From: Oscillibacter sp. 1-3
GTDB taxonomy: Bacteria > Bacillota > Clostridia > Oscillospirales > Oscillospiraceae
DNA length: 64,000 nucleotides
Assembly: GCF_000403435.2 (NCBI RefSeq)
Contig: NZ_KE159703.1
Location: forward strand, 1,171,033-1,235,032
Direction: 5' to 3'
Below the pieces are notes generated by a model that saw only the letters and a program-made list of their open reading frames with translations, did not search any database and was not told the DNA's origin. Positions 26,075-34,819 of the stretch are shown here, piece by piece; within the stretch, counting starts at the first letter, position 1; every line of letters begins with the position of its first letter. The translations under genes were made by a program, and so were the position numbers.

Positions 26075-26824
26075 TCATGCGCTGTTTATGGGAGAGGGCT
26101 CCTGCCGGAAAATCCATCCCAGCGAAGGAATCGGGCGGTACTGTCCCAGATATTCCAGAGCATATAAAAGCGTAAATTGTTCGGAAATCAAAACGGGAAT
26201 TCCGAGGATTTCCTCCATCTGCGGGATTTTATCCACGCCCTGAAGGCCTGAGGACCCGAAGAGCAGAATTTCCGCGCCGGATGCCTTCACCTCCCCGGCA
26301 TCCAGCTGACGCCAGAGCTCCTCCCAGCGCAGATCCTGTATTTCGCGGATAGACTGGCAGGCGGTTCCGTCAGACTGGACGAGCTGCTTAGTATAACACA
26401 CGTCAATCCCATGCTTTAACAGCGTCGCCTTGAAGAGGATGTTCAGTTCCTCCTGATAGGGGGTCAGCACCGCCAGCCGGTGCTTCCCGCAGCGGTTCAG
26501 CAGGTTCACCAAAGCCAGAAGAGATGTTACGCAGGGAATGCCCGTGCGCTGTTCCACACAGTTTTGCAGCATGGCGTCCCGGAAGCACCCCAGCGTCAGA
26601 CTGCTGGAAATCAAAACATCTGGTTCGGCATGACAAAGATCTACCGCAGCCTGCTCGGTGTGGGGCAGCAATTCCTCCAGCGTCTGCACGGAGAGCCGGT
26701 TGAGAGAGATGCGGTTGGTCGCCACCGCGATTTCCTCGGGCATAAACTGGTGATATGCGGCTTCAATGTTGACGTCAGAGGAGGGCACAATCAGGCCGAC
26801 GGTCTTGACGTAGTGATGATACAT
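26075..26824 (-). CDS. Asp/Glu racemase family protein lacking both catalytic cysteines
   Basis: 249 residues, same fold signals as its neighbours (KTVGLIVPSSDVNIEAAYHQ, VTSLLALVNLLNRCGKHRLAVLTPY). At the two catalytic positions it has Ser (LISSSLTLG, residue 74-75) and Gly-Ser-Ser (LLFGSSGLQG, residues 190-192). It is therefore unlikely to act as a racemase; it may bind the same ligand as a partner subunit, or catalyse another reaction. AAAGGAG lies before the ATG. It follows the TRAP large permease by 43 bp. Confidence 0.83.
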   Translation of the reverse strand: MYHHYVKTVGLIVPSSDVNIEAAYHQFMPEEIAVATNRISLNRLSVQTLEELLPHTEQAAVDLCHAEPDVLISSSLTLGCFRDAMLQNCVEQRTGIPCVTSLLALVNLLNRCGKHRLAVLTPYQEELNILFKATLLKHGIDVCYTKQLVQSDGTACQSIREIQDLRWEELWRQLDAGEVKASGAEILLFGSSGLQGVDKIPQMEEILGIPVLISEQFTLLYALEYLGQYRPIPSLGWIFRQEPSPINSA

Positions 26825-26867
26825 AGCAGCGCTCCTTTCCGCTGAATCGGAGTTCCGAAAGAATGCC

Positions 26868-28142
26868 TCACACGCCCATCATCAGATTCGGCAGCCACAG
26901 GGACAACTGGGGGACAAACGCGATGAGCAGCATGCAGAGAATCAGAATGACCATGTAGGGCAGCGTAGAGGACGCTACGTCGCCCAGGCTGCGCTTGGTC
27001 ATGTTCATGGTGACAAACAGGTTCATGCCAAAAGGCGGCGTCACATAAGAGACCTGCGCGGCCATGATGCAGATGATGCCGAAGTGAATGGGGTCGACGC
27101 CATAGGAGGACAGCGTGGGAGCCAGAATGGGGCCGAGGATAATCATCAGCGCCACCAGCTCCATGAAACAGCCGGCCACAAAGAAGATGCCCATAATGGC
27201 CAGCAGAAATACAGCGGGAGAGCTGATCGTCTCCACAATCCATCCGCTGATAATGGAGGGCAGGCGCTGGGTGGTGATAAACCAGGTCAGCAGCTGCGAC
27301 GCGGAGATGATAAAGGTGATGCCGGCGGAGTTGGTCAGGCTCTTTACAAAGGCCTCAAACATCTCTTTCGGCGTGGAGGTCCGGTAGAGAAACAGCTCGA
27401 TAAAGACCACATAGATGATGGAGACAGCCGCGGATTCCGTGGGCGTTGCCAGTCCGCCGTAGATGCTGCCCAGAACAATAACGGGATACATCAGGGCGGG
27501 GATGGCTTTCACCAGAACGGCGCGCGCTTCCGACGCGGTATATTTTACGGGAACTCCGTATTTCTTGAAAGAGCAGATGAGGAAGGTGTACACGCCCCAG
27601 GCAAGCGCCAGCACCAGGCCGGGAATGACGCCCGCGATAAACTGCCTGCCGACAGAGGACCCCAGCGCCACGCACAGGGCGATCATAGGCGCACTGGGTG
27701 GAATCAGGACGCCGATGGAGCCGCCCGCTGTAATGACGCCGACGGACATCTTGTCCGGGTACTTCTGCTCCGCCAGAGCCGGCAGCATGATGCTGCCGAT
27801 TGCAACGATGGTGGCGAAGGAGGAACCGGAGATCGCCGCGAAAAACGCGCAGGACGCAATGGTGGCAATTACGCTGCCGCCGCGCATACGGCCGAAGATG
27901 ATGGTCATGACCTGGGTCAGGTATTTGGCGGTGGAGCCTCTGGAGGCGATGGTGCCGGAGATGATGAAAAAGGGAATGGCCAGCAGCACGTAGTTGTTCA
28001 GGCCGCTGAACATCTGCTGGACAACGATCTGCAAAGGCGTGGCGGAGTAGCACAAAACGCCCAGCGTAGAGGCGCCCAGGACCACCATGGAGATGGGAAT
28101 TCCCAACAGCAGCAGGATAAAAAATGCAGCAATTACAATCAT
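26868..28142 (-). CDS. dctM: TRAP transporter large permease (DctM type)
   Basis: 424 residues of mostly hydrophobic sequence, the usual DctM length. Signatures include LLLGIPISMVVLGAS, FFAAISGSSFATIVAIGSIMLPAL and GGSIGVLIPPSAPMIALCVALG. It forms the Na+-coupled channel part of a tripartite importer with the DctQ and DctP proteins encoded just upstream. The start overlaps the DctQ stop (ATGA). Part of the operon headed by the MmgE/PrpD gene. Confidence 0.93.
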   Translation of the reverse strand: MIVIAAFFILLLLGIPISMVVLGASTLGVLCYSATPLQIVVQQMFSGLNNYVLLAIPFFIISGTIASRGSTAKYLTQVMTIIFGRMRGGSVIATIASCAFFAAISGSSFATIVAIGSIMLPALAEQKYPDKMSVGVITAGGSIGVLIPPSAPMIALCVALGSSVGRQFIAGVIPGLVLALAWGVYTFLICSFKKYGVPVKYTASEARAVLVKAIPALMYPVIVLGSIYGGLATPTESAAVSIIYVVFIELFLYRTSTPKEMFEAFVKSLTNSAGITFIISASQLLTWFITTQRLPSIISGWIVETISSPAVFLLAIMGIFFVAGCFMELVALMIILGPILAPTLSSYGVDPIHFGIICIMAAQVSYVTPPFGMNLFVTMNMTKRSLGDVASSTLPYMVILILCMLLIAFVPQLSLWLPNLMMGV

Positions 28143-28642
28143 TCTGCAGCGCCTCCTTTTTCAGCTGTGCCGCTCAGGCTGCGGACGCTCTGGCAGACCA
28201 GACAGAGGTAGCGGATGCCGGACACCAGCATCCCCAGGGGGATAATCAGGTAAGGAACATACAGGGGCACGGGTAAGGAGGACGCCATGGCGCCGTTGGC
28301 GATCATCCTCAGAATCTGTTGGCAACCGTAATAGGCCACCACCAGGCTCAAACCTGCGCAGAAGAGATTGCCCACGATCTTCAGGACCAGACTCGCCCCG
28401 GCGGGGACCGCGTCGGTAACGGCGGTCATTTTGGGATGCTGGTCGCTTTCGACGGCAATGCTGGCGCCAAGGAAGGTGCTGAATACAAAGGCGTAACGGC
28501 TGAACTCCTCCAGCCAGGAAATACCGCTCTGGAAAAATGCGCGCATCAGGATATTGATGAAAATGCAGATGCACAAAAAGGCCATGGGAAGCACCAGAAG
28601 GACCTTTTCCAGCGTGCGGAACAGATCAAGCGCTTTTTTCAT
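28139..28642 (-). CDS. dctQ: TRAP transporter small permease (DctQ type)
   Basis: 167 residues from the ATG at 28642; the longer frame would run through the intergenic hairpin-rich region. Four hydrophobic spans and the conserved segment SGISWLEEFSRYAFVFSTFLGASIAV identify DctQ. A GGGAGG site lies 12 bases before the ATG, slightly far. It couples the binding protein to DctM in the membrane. Confidence 0.9.
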   Translation of the reverse strand: MKKALDLFRTLEKVLLVLPMAFLCICIFINILMRAFFQSGISWLEEFSRYAFVFSTFLGASIAVESDQHPKMTAVTDAVPAGASLVLKIVGNLFCAGLSLVVAYYGCQQILRMIANGAMASSLPVPLYVPYLIIPLGMLVSGIRYLCLVCQSVRSLSGTAEKGGAAE

Positions 28643-28726
28643 AAGTGAATCAAACCTCCCAACAGGTCGTACAGGGCTTGCGGCAGAGCCAGGGCGGCAG
28701 GCATCCTGCCGCCCCGGCCTCGTCAA

Positions 28727-29803
28727 TCAGCTGCGATAGGCGTCGATTCTGCCGCAGACCAGCTCATAAACGGAAGCGTCAATCTGGGGGACGTAGACAT
28801 CATATACAGAGCTGGTCGCGTCCTTGAACGCCTGGAATTCGCTGTCACTCAGCTCGACGATCTCCACGCCGGCCTCCTTGGCGGACTGCACGGAGGAGGC
28901 CAGCTGATCCTCCATAAAGGTCAGATAGTTGTCGCCCCAGGCGGCCTCGGCCTCGCGGATGGCGCTCTGCTGGTCGGGAGACAGCTTGTTCCAGACCTCG
29001 GTGCTGATCATCAAGGGATTGCTCTGAATCATATGGTTCAGCATGGTGTGATATTTTTCCACCTCGGCAAACTTCATCTTTGTCAGCATATCGGCGCCGT
29101 TGTCCTCGGCATGGATGACGCCCTGCTGCAAGGCGGAGTATACCTCGCTGAAAGCCATGGTGGAGGGGACGGCGCCCAGCGCTTCAAAGGTATCCACATA
29201 GATGGCGCCGGCCTGGATACGGACCTTCTGGCCGATAATATCGGCGGGGGAGTGGACGGCATGCTGCGTGTTGGAGTAGCCGCGGCACTCGCCGGTGGGG
29301 AAGCCGATCAGGGTGATTCCCTTGGTATTCATAATCTCGTTGGCCTTGGCGGTGACTTCTGCCTCGCGGGCGACGGTGATGAATTCGTCCAGACCGCTGA
29401 ACAGGAAGGGCAGGCAGAAGACATAGAAGTCAGGCAGCATGGTGGCAATTTCGTTGCAGCCGACCATGGCCATCTCCAGCGTGCCGTTGGACAGGCCGTC
29501 CAGCATGACGACGGCGTCGCCCAGCTGAGACTGGGGATAGACCTCAATGACGACCGCGCCGCCGGTTTTGTCCAGAACATCGGCGGCAATGGCCTCGGCG
29601 GCGATCTGCAAAGAGGAGTTGGGAGGGCCGACATGGCCCAGCTTCAGGGTAACGGGCTTTTCAGCGGTGGGATAGTCGGCGCTGTCGGCGGGCTTGCCGG
29701 AATCAGCCGCGGGGCCGGAGGAATTGGAGCCCGGGGCGCCGCCGCAGGCGGCCAGCGTGAAAACCATTGCCAATGTAAGCAGGAGGGCAAAAAACTTTTT
29801 CAT
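28727..29803 (-). CDS. dctP: TRAP transporter substrate-binding lipoprotein (DctP type)
   Basis: 358 residues. The signal peptide MKKFFALLLTLAMVFTLAAC ends in a lipobox with Cys20, so the protein is anchored outside the membrane. After a Ser/Gly/Pro-rich linker comes the DctP domain: LKLGHVGPPNSSLQIAAEAIA, IEVYPQSQLGD, and KVRIQAGAIYVDTFEALGAVPSTMAFSEVYSALQQGVIHAEDN, the specificity and dimer region. DctP proteins bind carboxylates. The neighbours (opine dehydrogenase, MmgE/PrpD, racemases) suggest an amino-acid-derived acid (inference). Confidence 0.93.
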   Translation of the reverse strand: MKKFFALLLTLAMVFTLAACGGAPGSNSSGPAADSGKPADSADYPTAEKPVTLKLGHVGPPNSSLQIAAEAIAADVLDKTGGAVVIEVYPQSQLGDAVVMLDGLSNGTLEMAMVGCNEIATMLPDFYVFCLPFLFSGLDEFITVAREAEVTAKANEIMNTKGITLIGFPTGECRGYSNTQHAVHSPADIIGQKVRIQAGAIYVDTFEALGAVPSTMAFSEVYSALQQGVIHAEDNGADMLTKMKFAEVEKYHTMLNHMIQSNPLMISTEVWNKLSPDQQSAIREAEAAWGDNYLTFMEDQLASSVQSAKEAGVEIVELSDSEFQAFKDATSSVYDVYVPQIDASVYELVCGRIDAYRS

Positions 29804-29866
29804 GGGTATCTTCCTTTCTTTTATACCTCTTTTTCCGGATTCTATGTGAGAAAGCCGCGCTTGGGA

Positions 29867-30940
29867 TTACAGAGTGCCCTCCTGCAGATACCGGTTGATC
29901 TGCTCGGCGGTCATGCCGGCCATGCCCAGCTTGTCCATGGTGCGGCCGGAGGCATAGAAATCAGTGCCGTTAATCGCGGAGGCGATGGTAACGAACGCGC
30001 GGGCCAGCGGGGCGGACAGGCCGATGGTCTCAGCCAGGGAGTGTAGGAACGCGGCGCCGTTCTGGGCATCTTCAAAGATGTAGCGGTCCTGCATGGTCAG
30101 GGGACCCTCCAGACTGCGGAAGCCGCTGAACTGTGGGAACTGCTCCTTGTCGGCCAGCTGCTGCATGAAGCCCACGGAGGACCGGACGGTGTAGCCCAGC
30201 TTATGGGAGATCGCGTCGCGCTCATTGCCCAGCGCTTCAATGACCTTCAAAACGGAGGGAGTCAGGCCCTGATCGTAGAAGCAGAAGTTCTCCGTATTTT
30301 CCACGGCGCCGGTGTTCAGGATAGAGCCGCCCAGATGAACGATGATGTTGGAGGCGTTCAGCGTGGTCTCAAATACGTTCACGGCGGGCACACACTTGTA
30401 GAATTCGCCGATGACCGCACACAGCTTTTCCGTGTCCTTGGCGGGGAAAGCGGCGATGGTCTTGGGCTTGCCGCCAGGCATGCCGATGAAGCCGGAGGCA
30501 TTGGGGCGGATGCGGCAGGGGAACATATTGCCCTCCAGCTCGCCGGCAACAACGCTGGCCCCACAGCCCTTTTCGGCCATTACCCTGCGCAGAATCATGG
30601 AACCGCAGCTGCCGGCGGAGAACAGGATCGTCTGACCATCCCGCAGGTAGGGAACCATGGCCTCGGCAAGAGCCTCGTGACGGGTGGAGAGGGCGGTGAC
30701 AAAAATAACCTCGGCGCTGGAGACGGCCTTTTCAAAATCATTGGTCACCTCGGCAATTTCGGCGTAGCCGGTGGTGGCAAGGCCAGTCAGTTCAAAGCCG
30801 CCGCGTGCCCTGATGGCAGCCAGATTCTCCTCGCACCACCCCTCCTGCTCACACAGTGTAACCTGGTTGCCCAGCAGGGTCAGTTCGGCGGCCGTGCAGC
30901 AGCCGGTGCCGCCGGCCCCCACAACAGTGATTTTTCTCAT
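29867..30940 (-). CDS. Octopine/nopaline dehydrogenase family protein
   Basis: 357 residues from the ATG at 30940, ten bases after AAAGGAAG. KITVVGAGGTGCCTAAELTLLGNQVTLCE is the NAD(P) site; the C-terminal domain carries ETTLNASNIIVHLGGSILNTG with the His-Asn pattern of opine dehydrogenases. These enzymes join or split an amino acid and a 2-oxo acid at a secondary amine (D-opines). Placed between a TRAP importer and an MmgE/PrpD enzyme under sigma-54 control, a catabolic use on an imported opine-like compound is plausible (inference). Confidence 0.82.
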   Translation of the reverse strand: MRKITVVGAGGTGCCTAAELTLLGNQVTLCEQEGWCEENLAAIRARGGFELTGLATTGYAEIAEVTNDFEKAVSSAEVIFVTALSTRHEALAEAMVPYLRDGQTILFSAGSCGSMILRRVMAEKGCGASVVAGELEGNMFPCRIRPNASGFIGMPGGKPKTIAAFPAKDTEKLCAVIGEFYKCVPAVNVFETTLNASNIIVHLGGSILNTGAVENTENFCFYDQGLTPSVLKVIEALGNERDAISHKLGYTVRSSVGFMQQLADKEQFPQFSGFRSLEGPLTMQDRYIFEDAQNGAAFLHSLAETIGLSAPLARAFVTIASAINGTDFYASGRTMDKLGMAGMTAEQINRYLQEGTL

Positions 30941-31011
30941 TGCAAATACACTTCCTTTCAAAATTTTAATCTCATATATTATCCGCTGATCTGCCGGTTT
31001 GTGCGGCGGGC

Positions 31012-32394
31012 TCAGTACAGGATTTCACCGACGGCAGTCATGTCCTCCAGATTTTCAATATTCATCAAGGTATTCAGCACCGCCTCCGCCTTCTCCGGGC
31101 TCAGGGCGTTGCGGGTCTGGACGCGGAAGCGCTCGCAGACCTCTTCCATTGTGAGCTGGTTTTTCGGATGTCCCTTGGGATAATACAAAGAGCGGCTCAG
31201 CACACGGCCGTCCCGGCACTTGACCGTAATGGTTTTGCTGACAAAATCGCCGTCCTGGAAGGTATTGAAGGATTCCTGCAGGTCCTGTTCAGCAGAGGGA
31301 CCGGGTTTCACCTTGGAGGCCAGAGCCAGCAGCTCAGGATCGTGCATCCGCTCAGCGGTGTACCACTGGGGACCGGGGGTGGGGTCCAGCAGCAGGGCGG
31401 CAATGCAGTAGGGAATACTGTACTGGGCCTCAATGATCTTATCGTAACCTTCGGGACGCAGGGTCATGCGTCTTTCCGTGGGGGGATCGACGATAATCTC
31501 CTCAATGTCGGCGGCAGTGACGCCGTCCTCCTTCATGAAGGCATCCATAATATCCAAAGACGCCTGCACCCACATATTGGTGGGCCAGTGTTTCAGCAGA
31601 GTCTCCATGATGAGCCAGCGGCTGCCCAGCTCCTTCTGATACCACGCAGTCTCCTGGGCGGACACCAGGTGGTGTTCTCCGAACCCGTTAGGGCCGTCAA
31701 AGGCGCCGTTCATGCCGTCCACGCCGTGCTCGGCCAGCATGGCGCTGAGGACGCCGTCCTGTGCGCAGAAGCCGTGCTGGTAATGGTAGACATTGGACAT
31801 GGTGTAATGTACCAGGCTGTTGGGAACTGCCATCAAAACGCCCGCAATGCCCAGGGCCTGCTCGTACTGCTCCGCGGTGAGGTCCATCATTTTGGCGGCG
31901 GGCGCGCAGCTGGCAAAAATCTGCCAGCTGGTCAGGCCCCAGCCGATGTTGGACTTGAAGCCCCTGGGCGGCTGGATAACCATGGCGATGCGCTGATAGA
32001 CCTCAAAGCCGGCGACAATGGCCGTCAGAAAATCCTTGCCGGACTTCCCGCGGGATTCGGCCAGCGCCAGAGCGGCGGGGATCAGTCCCGCGGAGGGGTG
32101 GCCTGTCCAGCTGCAGTCCTCCCAGTCAATGTTATCGGCGATGATGCTGTTGGCAAATACTGCGCCCAGCAGAGAAGTCTTTCCTCCGTCAAGCATTAAA
32201 GTGGCGTCGGACGGGCCGGTGCTGTACTTTTTGGAAAAGTCCAGAACACTCTGGGTGAAGTCCATTTCCTTGCTGGCCAGAGCGGCGCCGATGGTCTGTA
32301 TCGCCATCTTTTTGGCCATTTCTGTGACTTCAGCGGGGATGTCTTCGTATTTCAGATTGACCGCAAATTGAGAGAGGGCCGTGCTGTTGTTCAT
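31012..32394 (-). CDS. MmgE/PrpD family protein
   Basis: 460 residues, normal for the family. N-terminal helical domain with IADNIDWEDCSWTGHPSAGLIPAALALAESRGKSGKDFLTAIVAGFEVYQRIAM, then the lid domain with CAQDGVLSAMLAEHGVDGMNGAFDGPNGF, and the C-terminal small domain. Known members include 2-methylcitrate dehydratase, cis-aconitate decarboxylase and iminodisuccinate epimerase. AAGGAGG precedes the ATG. It is the first gene behind the leftward sigma-54 promoter. In view of the opine-dehydrogenase neighbour, an epimerase acting on an imino-dicarboxylate is worth considering, without proof. Confidence 0.88.
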   Translation of the reverse strand: MNNSTALSQFAVNLKYEDIPAEVTEMAKKMAIQTIGAALASKEMDFTQSVLDFSKKYSTGPSDATLMLDGGKTSLLGAVFANSIIADNIDWEDCSWTGHPSAGLIPAALALAESRGKSGKDFLTAIVAGFEVYQRIAMVIQPPRGFKSNIGWGLTSWQIFASCAPAAKMMDLTAEQYEQALGIAGVLMAVPNSLVHYTMSNVYHYQHGFCAQDGVLSAMLAEHGVDGMNGAFDGPNGFGEHHLVSAQETAWYQKELGSRWLIMETLLKHWPTNMWVQASLDIMDAFMKEDGVTAADIEEIIVDPPTERRMTLRPEGYDKIIEAQYSIPYCIAALLLDPTPGPQWYTAERMHDPELLALASKVKPGPSAEQDLQESFNTFQDGDFVSKTITVKCRDGRVLSRSLYYPKGHPKNQLTMEEVCERFRVQTRNALSPEKAEAVLNTLMNIENLEDMTAVGEILY

Positions 32395-32451
32395 AAAACA
32401 ACCTCCTTGTGTTTAATTCATGCGGCAGTTTTGCATGTTGATATTTTACGA

Positions 32452-32483
32452 AGCAAAAAATCTGCCAATATGAATATTACGGC
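32452..32483 (-). promoter_or_regulatory. Sigma-54 promoter of the MmgE/TRAP operon
   Basis: On the minus strand TGGCAG, 5 bp (ATTTT), TTGCT gives the GG-N10-GC spacing of sigma-54 promoters. Directly upstream is ATATTCATATTGGC with GCC further out, the third example of the box found at 14861-14912 and 17965-17995. Expected start near 32441, about 47 nt before the MmgE/PrpD ATG. Confidence 0.8.
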
Positions 32484-32660
32484 CTGCGGTCCGAGCAAGG
32501 AGCGCATTTTGCGCTGCGCCCGTGCGCTTCATAAAGACAGCGGACGGAACGCCGCGCCTTTTGCTTTCAGCGCATGGGGGGGGGGATAACAGCGTTTTGC
32601 GGGTACGGCGGCATGAGGCGGCAAACCGGATTGGAGTATTCACAGTGCTGAAATCGCAAT

Positions 32661-32690
32661 TTGACAAAGTCCATTGCCCTATGTTATAAC
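32661..32690 (+). promoter_or_regulatory. Sigma-70 promoter of the regulator unit
   Basis: TTGACA (32661-32666), then TTATAA/TATAAC after 17-18 bp. It drives the racemase-family gene at 32774 and the LevR-like activator behind it, independent of sigma-54. Between it and the sigma-54 promoter lie a run of ten G (32576-32585) and a small GCGCA-TTT-TGCGC dyad. Confidence 0.65.
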
Positions 32691-32773
32691 GGGAATAAAA
32701 GAAGAAACTGCGACCCGCAAAATTCTAAGAATTGAATATGCGGGCATCGTATACAAGAGTTCGGAGAAACGAT

Positions 32774-33481
32774 ATGGGATACGAGAAACAAATTGGCATT
32801 ATCGTGCCGTCATCGGGAATAGTCACCGAGATGCTGTTCCACCGCTATGCGCCGCCTTATATCGGCATTTCCACGGCGCGCGTAAAATTCAACCACATCT
32901 CTTTTCAGGGCTTGAGTGATATGCTGGAGCTGGTTGGCGGTGTAGCGGCAGATTTATGCTGCGTGGAGCCGAATATCATTGTTTTCAGCAGCATTATGGC
33001 GGGAGCGATTAATGGAAAATCGATCACGAATATTGTGGAGCAGTCCTCGGGCACCCCTTGTATTACGGGGTTTTATGCGATGCTGGAGGCAATCCATATG
33101 CTTGGGATCAAACGCCCTGCCGTCATCTCCCCCCACACCGAAGAGCTGAATTTGCTGTTTAAGCGGAAGATGCTTCAAAACGGGGTGCGAATTGGGAATA
33201 TATACCAGCTTTCGCATCCGGGGATTGAGAGCAGCATCCGCATGATGGAACAGATTTGTATGGAGGATATTCTGAAGTCCTTGCAGAATGTGAACCTTGC
33301 CGACGCGGATGCGCTGATTTTGAACACGGCCTGTACGCAGGGGATCGACAGGCTGAAGGATATAGAGTCCTCTCTTGGCATACCGGTTCTTCAAGGCGAT
33401 CAGGTCTCTTTGTGGAGCGCTCTGCGCGCAATCCATGACACGACTAATATCCCGAATCTTGGACGAATTTTTGAGGTATAG
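32774..33481 (+). CDS. Asp/Glu racemase-superfamily protein, decarboxylase-like (single cysteine)
   Basis: 235 residues from the ATG at 32774 (GGAGAAAC site); upstream in-frame ATG at 32732 lacks one. IGIIVPSSGIVTEMLFHRY starts the fold. At the first catalytic position it has Ser-Ile (VFSSIMAG, residues 72-74), at the second Cys187 is kept (LILNTACTQGID). A single Cys at this place is the arylmalonate decarboxylase pattern, not that of a racemase. It is expressed with the sigma-54 activator 6 bp downstream, so its product or ligand may be the signal (inference). Confidence 0.83.
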   Translation: MGYEKQIGIIVPSSGIVTEMLFHRYAPPYIGISTARVKFNHISFQGLSDMLELVGGVAADLCCVEPNIIVFSSIMAGAINGKSITNIVEQSSGTPCITGFYAMLEAIHMLGIKRPAVISPHTEELNLLFKRKMLQNGVRIGNIYQLSHPGIESSIRMMEQICMEDILKSLQNVNLADADALILNTACTQGIDRLKDIESSLGIPVLQGDQVSLWSALRAIHDTTNIPNLGRIFEV

Positions 33482-33487
33482 AAGTCC

Positions 33488-34819
33488 ATGGAAAATAACA
33501 ATAAATTATCAAGGCGGGAGCGCGTATACCAGCAGTTGTCTGAACTGACACAGCAGATTACGCTCAAACGCATCAACAGCGCTGACTTCCGGGAATATGA
33601 CGCTGCCGGCATCGGAAAGTGTTTGAATATCACTATGAATAACACCTGTATGGAGTTGAACGCGCTGGTAAAAGACGGTCTCGTAGTGAAAATTTTAGGA
33701 CGTCCGGTCTATTTCTTTGCCAAGGAGGATTTGGAAAAGGTTACCGGCGTTAACGTCTCTCAATGTATTTGGGAAAATTACGCCCAATTTAAGGAGGCCC
33801 TCAATGCGCCGGAGCCCCCATATGCGGAGGGAAAATATCAGCGGCCGGAGGCGGACAGCCGCAGGCAGCCGTTACTGGGCAAAAGCTTTGCCGGCTTTGT
33901 TGGCGCGGATCAGAGTTTGAAAAAGTGCATTGACCAGGCAAAATCGGCTATTTTGTATCCGCCGAATGGTTTGCATACGCTGATTACCGGCGAAACAGGA
34001 ACCGGCAAGTCGCATTTTGCGGAGGCGATGTATGACTTTGCCGTGGAAACAGGCCTTTTGGACAGCGGCGCAAAGTTCGTGATCTACAATTGCGCCAGTT
34101 ATTCTGAAAATCCGCAGCTGCTTCTCTCTCAGCTTTTCGGCTATAAAAAGGGGGCGTTTACCGGCGCGGACAAGGATACGCCCGGAATCATCGACCAGGC
34201 GGATGGCGGCGTCCTGTTTCTGGATGAGGCCCACCGGTTATCTCCGGAGGGACAGGAAAAAATGTTTTTGCTGATCGACAAGGGAATTTTTCAGCGCCTC
34301 GGCGAGACCCGGGATTACCGGCGGGCAAAAATCCGAATTATCGCAGCGACCACAGAAGATCCCCAAAACGCGCTGCTGTCTACGTTTTTGCGGCGCATAG
34401 CGGTAGCAATCAATATTCCTCCCCTGGAAAAACGAAGTTTTGATGAACGGATACAGTTTGTGTTTCGTTTTTTGTGGGAAGAGTCCGAAAATATCGGAAA
34501 ACCGTTCTGCGTAGATCTGGAGGTTATAAAGGCGCTGACTCTATACAAGTGTCAGGGAAATATCGGACAAATCCGGGGAGATATACGCTGCCTCTGTGCC
34601 AGCGCCTATTTGGACTATTATTGTCAAGATCCCAAGGCGGAACAAGTGGTGATCGAGCTGACACATCTGCCGGACAGCGTAGAGCGCGGATTATGTGAGG
34701 TGTCTTTTTCAGGAAACGCTCTATTCCGGCGATATGTGTTTTATCAAAATCCTTTTACCATTGTGGATGCGGCCAAAGGCGACTATGAAAGTCTGGTATG
34801 TCAAATTGCAGACGTCTAG
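33488..34819 (+). CDS. LevR-like sigma-54-dependent activator, 3' end lost to a repeat element
   Basis: 443 residues. N-terminal winged helix (about 8-80), then a sigma-54 AAA+ domain (about 130-390): Walker A GETGTGKS (168-175), the sigma-54-contact loop GAFTGA (222-227), Walker B VLFLDE (242-247). LevR/ManR-type activators normally continue with PTS-EIIA-like and PRD sensor domains. Here the reading stops at TAG in CTAGGCC, the exact border of repeat copy 2, so the sensor part is gone. The truncated protein might still be active, even constitutively, since AAA+ and DNA-binding parts remain. Target: probably the sigma-54 promoters nearby. Confidence 0.85.
   Translation: MENNNKLSRRERVYQQLSELTQQITLKRINSADFREYDAAGIGKCLNITMNNTCMELNALVKDGLVVKILGRPVYFFAKEDLEKVTGVNVSQCIWENYAQFKEALNAPEPPYAEGKYQRPEADSRRQPLLGKSFAGFVGADQSLKKCIDQAKSAILYPPNGLHTLITGETGTGKSHFAEAMYDFAVETGLLDSGAKFVIYNCASYSENPQLLLSQLFGYKKGAFTGADKDTPGIIDQADGGVLFLDEAHRLSPEGQEKMFLLIDKGIFQRLGETRDYRRAKIRIIAATTEDPQNALLSTFLRRIAVAINIPPLEKRSFDERIQFVFRFLWEESENIGKPFCVDLEVIKALTLYKCQGNIGQIRGDIRCLCASAYLDYYCQDPKAEQVVIELTHLPDSVERGLCEVSFSGNALFRRYVFYQNPFTIVDAAKGDYESLVCQIADV

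Noticed and set aside
27084-28211. Long plus-strand frame (375 codons) opposite the TRAP genes
   Set aside because: Composition rich in Gly, His, Asp and Arg without any fold pattern; it is antisense to well-supported dctM and dctQ.
33488-34819. Reading the regulator as an NtrC-type response regulator
   Set aside because: There is no receiver domain; the N-terminal winged helix before the AAA+ domain is the LevR arrangement.
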